Of a DNA stretch of 64,000 nt, positions 60,383 to 64,000 are shown in pieces. The translations under genes and the position numbers were made by a program. Positions within the stretch are counted from its first letter, which is position 1. The number at the start of each line of letters is the position of its first letter. Source of the DNA: Burkholderiales bacterium (GTDB lineage: Bacteria; Pseudomonadota; Gammaproteobacteria; Burkholderiales; Casimicrobiaceae); NCBI GenBank assembly GCA_015075645.1, contig JABTUF010000006.1:124001-188000 (forward strand). The letters are read 5' to 3'. Below the pieces are notes generated by a model, which ran no database searches, was not told the DNA's origin, and worked only from the letters and a program-made list of their open reading frames with translations.

Positions 60383-61954
60383 TCAGTGCCTGAAATGGCG
60401 TACGCCGGTGAACACCATCGCGATGCCGCGCTCGTCGGCCGCGGCGATCACCTCGTCGTCGCGCACGCTGCCGCCCGGCTGGATCACCGCGCCCGCTCCC
60501 TGGTCCGCGACGACGTCGAGCCCGTCGCGGAACGGGAAGAATGCGTCGGAGGCCGCCACCGAGCCGGCGAGGTCGAGCTTCGCGGCGGCCGCCTTCGACG
60601 CCGCGATGCGGGTCGAGTCGACGCGGCTCATCTGGCCGGCGCCGACGCCGAGCGTCGCGCCGTCGCGGCAGTAGACGATCGCGTTCGACTTGACGAACTT
60701 GGCGACGCGCCAGGCGAACATCAGGTCGGCGAGTTCGCGGGCGTCCGGCGCCTTCTTCGTCACCACCCGCAGTTCGCCGGGCGCGACGTTGCGCGCGTCG
60801 CCGGACTGCACCAGCAGCCCGCCGCCGATCCGCTTGAAGTCGAGCTGCGGCGGCGGCGCTTCCTGCGCGAGCGGCACCTCGAGCACGCGGACGTTGCGCT
60901 TCTGGCCGACGATCGAGAGCGCATCGTCGGTGTACGCGGGCGCGACCAGCACCTCGACGAACTGACCGGCCACCGCCTCGAGCGTCGCCGCGTCGACCGG
61001 CCGGTTGAACGCGATGATGCCGCCGAACGCGCTCGTCGGGTCGGTCGCGAACGCGCGCCGGTAGGCTTCCAGCGTCGAGGCGCCGAGCGCGACGCCGCAG
61101 GGATTGGCGTGCTTGACGATGACGCACGCGCTGCCGTCGAACGACTTCACGCACTCCCACGCGGCGTCGGCGTCGGCGATGTTGTTGTACGACAGTTCCT
61201 TGCCCTGCCGCTGGCGGAAGGTGGCGATCGTCCCGGGCGAGGGCGACTCGTCGCGGTAGAACGCGGCGCCCTGGTGCGGATTCTCGCCGTAGCGCAGCGC
61301 CTGCACCCGCTCGCCCGCGTAGCGGAACGATTGCGGAAACGCCTCCGCGGTGCCGTCGGCGGAGCGCGCCGTGAGCCAGTTGGCGATCGCGCCGTCGTAG
61401 GCGGCGGTGTGCGCGAACGCCTTGCGCGCCAATGCGAAACGCGTCGCGTCGGAGAGCAGGTTGCCGCTCCGCGCGAGTTCGACCGCGAGCGCCGCGTAGT
61501 CGGCGGGATCGACCACCACGCCGACGTGCTGCCAGTTCTTCGCCGCGGCGCGCACCATCGCCGGCCCGCCGATGTCGATGTTCTCGATCGCGTCGTCGAG
61601 CGTGCACCCCGGTTTCGCGACCGTCTGCCGGAACGGGTACAGGTTGACGACGACGAGATCGATCGTCGGGATGCCGTGCGCGGCGATGGCGTCCACGTGC
61701 GAGGCGAGGTCGCGGCGCGCGAGGATGCCGCCGTGCACCTTCGGGTGCAGCGTCTTCACCCGCCCGTCGAGCATCTCGGGGAAGCCCGTGTACGCTCCGA
61801 CGTCGGTCACCGGCAGCCCGGCGTCCGCGATGGCCTTCGCGGTGCCGCCGGTCGACAGGAGCTTCACGCCGCGGCCGGCGAGCGTCCGCGCGAACTCGAC
61901 GAGACCCGTCTTGTCCGAGACCGACAGCAGCGCCTGGGCGACCGGCGCCGCCAT
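60383..61954 (-). CDS. purH: Bifunctional AICAR formyltransferase / IMP cyclohydrolase
   Basis: PurH carries out the last two steps to IMP. The 523-residue protein has the N-terminal cyclohydrolase domain ([50 protein letters not shown]) and the C-terminal transformylase ([44 protein letters not shown]). The ATG at 61954 overlaps the fis stop by one base (TGATG). Confidence 0.97.
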   Translation of the reverse strand: MAAPVAQALLSVSDKTGLVEFARTLAGRGVKLLSTGGTAKAIADAGLPVTDVGAYTGFPEMLDGRVKTLHPKVHGGILARRDLASHVDAIAAHGIPTIDLVVVNLYPFRQTVAKPGCTLDDAIENIDIGGPAMVRAAAKNWQHVGVVVDPADYAALAVELARSGNLLSDATRFALARKAFAHTAAYDGAIANWLTARSADGTAEAFPQSFRYAGERVQALRYGENPHQGAAFYRDESPSPGTIATFRQRQGKELSYNNIADADAAWECVKSFDGSACVIVKHANPCGVALGASTLEAYRRAFATDPTSAFGGIIAFNRPVDAATLEAVAGQFVEVLVAPAYTDDALSIVGQKRNVRVLEVPLAQEAPPPQLDFKRIGGGLLVQSGDARNVAPGELRVVTKKAPDARELADLMFAWRVAKFVKSNAIVYCRDGATLGVGAGQMSRVDSTRIAASKAAAAKLDLAGSVAASDAFFPFRDGLDVVADQGAGAVIQPGGSVRDDEVIAAADERGIAMVFTGVRHFRH

Positions 61955-62208
61955 CACGAGAGCTTGTATTTCGCGAGCTTCGCCCGCAGCGTGTTGCGAT
62001 TGAGGCCGAGCATGTCGGCGGCCTGCGTCTGGTTCTGGCCCGCCCGCTCCATGATCGCGGCGATGAGTGCGCGCTCGACGTGCCCGATCACCATCGCGTA
62101 GACGTTGTGCGCCGGCTCGCCGTCGAGGCGACGGAAATACTCGTCGAGCGAGCGCTCGACGCTGCGGCCGATGTCGTTGCTGCCGTTGAGCTTGACCTTG
62201 CGATTCAC
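61954..62208 (-). CDS. fis: DNA-binding protein Fis
   Basis: Fis is a small nucleoid protein that bends DNA and activates rRNA and other promoters. The 84-residue product has the C-terminal helix-turn-helix [22 protein letters not shown] and a helical dimerisation core ([19 protein letters not shown]). Its GTG start overlaps the dusB stop (GTGA). The dusB-fis order is conserved from beta- to gammaproteobacteria; here purH is joined directly downstream. Confidence 0.95.
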   Translation of the reverse strand: MNRKVKLNGSNDIGRSVERSLDEYFRRLDGEPAHNVYAMVIGHVERALIAAIMERAGQNQTQAADMLGLNRNTLRAKLAKYKLS

Positions 62209-63284
62209 GCGGCGAGGGCCTCCCCTGCCCGATGCCTCGAGGATTCGCGCGACAGCGGCGCGCGATCCATGACGGCGGCCTCTGCGGGTCCGCTCGCCTC
62301 CTGCAGGCGCTCGCCGTGGCGGGCGAGCACCTCGAACCAGCGCTCGACCGCGTCGAACTGCGCGAACGTCGTCTCGCACAGGTTCATCGCACGGCGGAAC
62401 GCCTCGCCGCCCGGCAGCCCTTCCGCGTACCAGCCGAGATGCTTGCGCGCGGTGCGCACGCCCGCCTCCGGTCCGTGGAACGCGTGGTGATCGTGCAGGT
62501 GTCCGACCACCAGGTCATGGAATTCGCTCACGAGCGGCGGGAGCAGATGCCTGCCGGTCGCGAGGAAATGCGCGATCTCGCGGAAGATCCAGGGCCGGCC
62601 CTGCGCGGCGCGCCCGATCATCAGGCCGTCGGCGCCGGTGACGGCGAGCACCGCCCGCGCGCGCTCCGGCGAGTCGATGTCGCCGTTGGCGATTACCGGG
62701 ATGCCCACCGAGCGCTTGACCGCGGCGATGGTCGCGTACTCGACCGCTCCGGTGAACGCGCACGCGCGCGTGCGGCCGTGCACCGAGAGCGCGGCGATGC
62801 CGGCGCCCTCGGCGATGCGCGCGATGCGCACCGCGTTGCGGCGCTCGGGCGCGGGACCGGTGCGGAGCTTGAGCGTGACCGGCACGTCGACCGCCGCCAC
62901 GACCGCCTCGAGGATCGCTGCGACGCGCGGCTCGTCGGACAGGAGCGCGGAGCCGGCGGCGACGTTGCACACCTTCTTCGCCGGACAGCCCATGTTGATG
63001 TCGATGATCTGCGCGCCGCGGTCGACGTTGTAGCGCGCGGCATCCGCCATCATCGCCGGATCCGCGCCCGCGATCTGCACCGCGATCGGCGCGGCCTCGC
63101 CCGCGTGATCGACGCGCCGCAGCGATTTCGCGGTCGCGCGGAGCGCGGGATTCGACGCGACCATCTCCGACACCGCGTAGCCGGCGCCCAGCCGCTTGCA
63201 GAGCTGGCGGAACGGCCGGTCGGTGACCCCCGCCATCGGCGCGACGGCGAGAGAGTTCGGCAGCGCGTAGGGACCGATGCGCAC
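62205..63284 (-). CDS. dusB: tRNA-dihydrouridine synthase B
   Basis: DusB is an FMN enzyme reducing uridines in the tRNA D-loop. The 359-residue protein has the TIM-barrel start [19 protein letters not shown], the active Cys in [45 protein letters not shown] and [13 protein letters not shown]. The C-terminus is about 20-25 residues longer than most homologues and polar, ending just over the fis start. Confidence 0.95.
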   Translation of the reverse strand: MRIGPYALPNSLAVAPMAGVTDRPFRQLCKRLGAGYAVSEMVASNPALRATAKSLRRVDHAGEAAPIAVQIAGADPAMMADAARYNVDRGAQIIDINMGCPAKKVCNVAAGSALLSDEPRVAAILEAVVAAVDVPVTLKLRTGPAPERRNAVRIARIAEGAGIAALSVHGRTRACAFTGAVEYATIAAVKRSVGIPVIANGDIDSPERARAVLAVTGADGLMIGRAAQGRPWIFREIAHFLATGRHLLPPLVSEFHDLVVGHLHDHHAFHGPEAGVRTARKHLGWYAEGLPGGEAFRRAMNLCETTFAQFDAVERWFEVLARHGERLQEASGPAEAAVMDRAPLSRESSRHRAGEALAA

Positions 63285-63320
63285 GAGGTTCGCGTTGACG
63301 GGGGTGTCGCGGGGACCGCG

Positions 63321-63326
63321 ATTATA
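63321..63326 (-). promoter_or_regulatory. -10 element of dusB-fis-purH operon
   Basis: A perfect TATAAT on the minus strand 36 nt before the dusB ATG. The -35 region is not conserved, so an activator or extended contacts may be needed. Confidence 0.55.
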
Positions 63327-63413
63327 CCGGCTTTGCCCGACGACCTCAGTCAGGAAATCGCTCGACGGTTCGAGGATCTCGACGAACGCGCGTTCGCGGA
63401 ATGCCGCGCCGCG

Positions 63414-64000
63414 TCAGGCGCCGAAGAGCATCCGTCGCGTGAACGCGCGCTTGAGCGGCGGCGCGGCATCCAGCAACGCGAGTCCGAGACCGCGCGGCCA
63501 GCGGACGAGCGGCGCTCCGGTGCCGAACAGGTGCACGAGCCCGTGCGTGAACGCGACGCCCGCCCAGCGGTCGGTCCGGCGGCGCGCCGCGTAGCCGTCG
63601 AGCGTCGCGCGCGAGCCCGGATCGTCGCCCGACGCCGAGAGGATCGTGCGGCGCAGTTCCCACGCGTCGCGCAGGCCGACGTTGAAGCCCTGTCCGGCGA
63701 CCGGATGGAGCGTCTGCGACGCGTTGCCGATCGCGACGATGCGCGCGGCGACCGGCGGGCGCGCCAGTTCGAGCACGAGCGGGAACGACTTCCGGGCGCG
63801 CACGCTCACGAAATCGGAGCGCCGCCCGCCGAAGTGCGCGGCGAAGCGCGCGACGAACGCCTCGTCCGGCAGGGCCAGCACCTCCTGCGCCGCGGCGGGT
63901 TCCAGCGTCCACACGAAGCCGTACCGGTCGCCTTCGGGCAGCAGCGCGATCGGCCCGTCGGGGGTGAAGCGCTCGTAGGCGAGTCCCGCGTGCGGCGCGC
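63414..64000 (-). CDS. UbiH/UbiF/VisC-type FAD monooxygenase, 5'-truncated by window edge
   Basis: About 195 C-terminal residues are visible; the start lies beyond base 64000. LAYERFTPDGPIALLPEGDRYGFVWT and the FAD-binding signature GNASQTLHPVAGQGFNVGLRDAWEL (each only partly quoted by family) identify the ubiquinone-biosynthesis hydroxylase family. These enzymes hydroxylate the ring of ubiquinone precursors using FAD and NAD(P)H. Which position is modified (UbiH, UbiF or UbiI type) cannot be judged from this part. It reads toward dusB on the same strand with a 129-bp gap. Confidence 0.9.
   Translation of the reverse strand, partial: APHAGLAYERFTPDGPIALLPEGDRYGFVWTLEPAAAQEVLALPDEAFVARFAAHFGGRRSDFVSVRARKSFPLVLELARPPVAARIVAIGNASQTLHPVAGQGFNVGLRDAWELRRTILSASGDDPGSRATLDGYAARRRTDRWAGVAFTHGLVHLFGTGAPLVRWPRGLGLALLDAAPPLKRAFTRRMLFGA

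Overview
The window is a very GC-rich stretch of chromosome from a betaproteobacterium. The evidence is gene content and order: argS-SPOR-dsbA, dusB-fis-purH, pilMNOPQ divergent from ponA, pcm-rhodanese-tolC next to waaA, and engB divergent from a cytochrome c4. I see no rRNA, tRNA, CRISPR array, phage or plasmid genes. Most of it is dense housekeeping sequence with many 4-bp GTGA/ATGA stop-start overlaps. I would not name a genus.

Layout: 1-1648 the 3' part of a GDSL autotransporter esterase; 1870-9060, minus strand, a cobalamin-binding-type protein, an SDR, DsbA, a SPOR protein, ArgS and PriA; 9399-16824, minus, HemE and both glutamate synthase subunits; 17187-18566 a surface lipoprotein with Ig-like repeats; 18634-25644, minus, shikimate genes aroK-aroB and the type IV pilus assembly operon pilMNOPQ; 25796-28839 PonA and an unknown protein; 28933-32491 HemB, EngB, cytochrome c4 and a MOSC protein; 32652-34559 a secreted serine protease.

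From 34633 to 44808 lies an envelope block: the dTDP-L-rhamnose pathway (rfbBACD), a UDP-glucuronate 4-epimerase-type enzyme, a WaaE/KdtX-type glycosyltransferase, heptosyltransferase I, Kdo transferase, TolC, a rhodanese and an isoaspartyl methyltransferase. An RND efflux pump and its membrane-fusion protein follow at 45022-50166. Then come a branched-chain amino acid ABC transporter (livK, livHMGF), a membrane protein, acylphosphatase, a Nudix hydrolase, HemF, PurD, PagP, PurH, Fis, DusB and the C-terminal part of a UbiH-type monooxygenase cut by the window edge. Three haem genes (hemE, hemB, hemF) are scattered, while lipid A/core genes (waaA, waaC, pagP) recur.

The unusual part is between the genes. 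Two composite palindromic elements, one between the membrane-fusion protein and its RND pump (48154-49001) and one between livK and livHMGF (51887-52160), share one design: outer 7-bp tandem repeats, a roughly 36-40 bp terminal inverted module, and inside it inverted pairs of GTGG/GTAG-headed REP-like palindromes. In the first element these form a regular array of about 84-bp period. Decayed or partial relatives lie at 1673-1861 and 32557-32646. Heptamer arrays end flush with start or stop codons (RND pump, LivH, membrane-fusion protein) or within 5 nt of a stop (protease, GltD). A different 82-bp perfect inverted repeat sits flush against the hemF start. Other points of interest are an orphan strong terminator implying a plus-strand small RNA upstream of hemB, a strong promoter with a perfect 19-bp palindrome before pcm-tolC, and two perfect DnaA boxes between hemE and priA.
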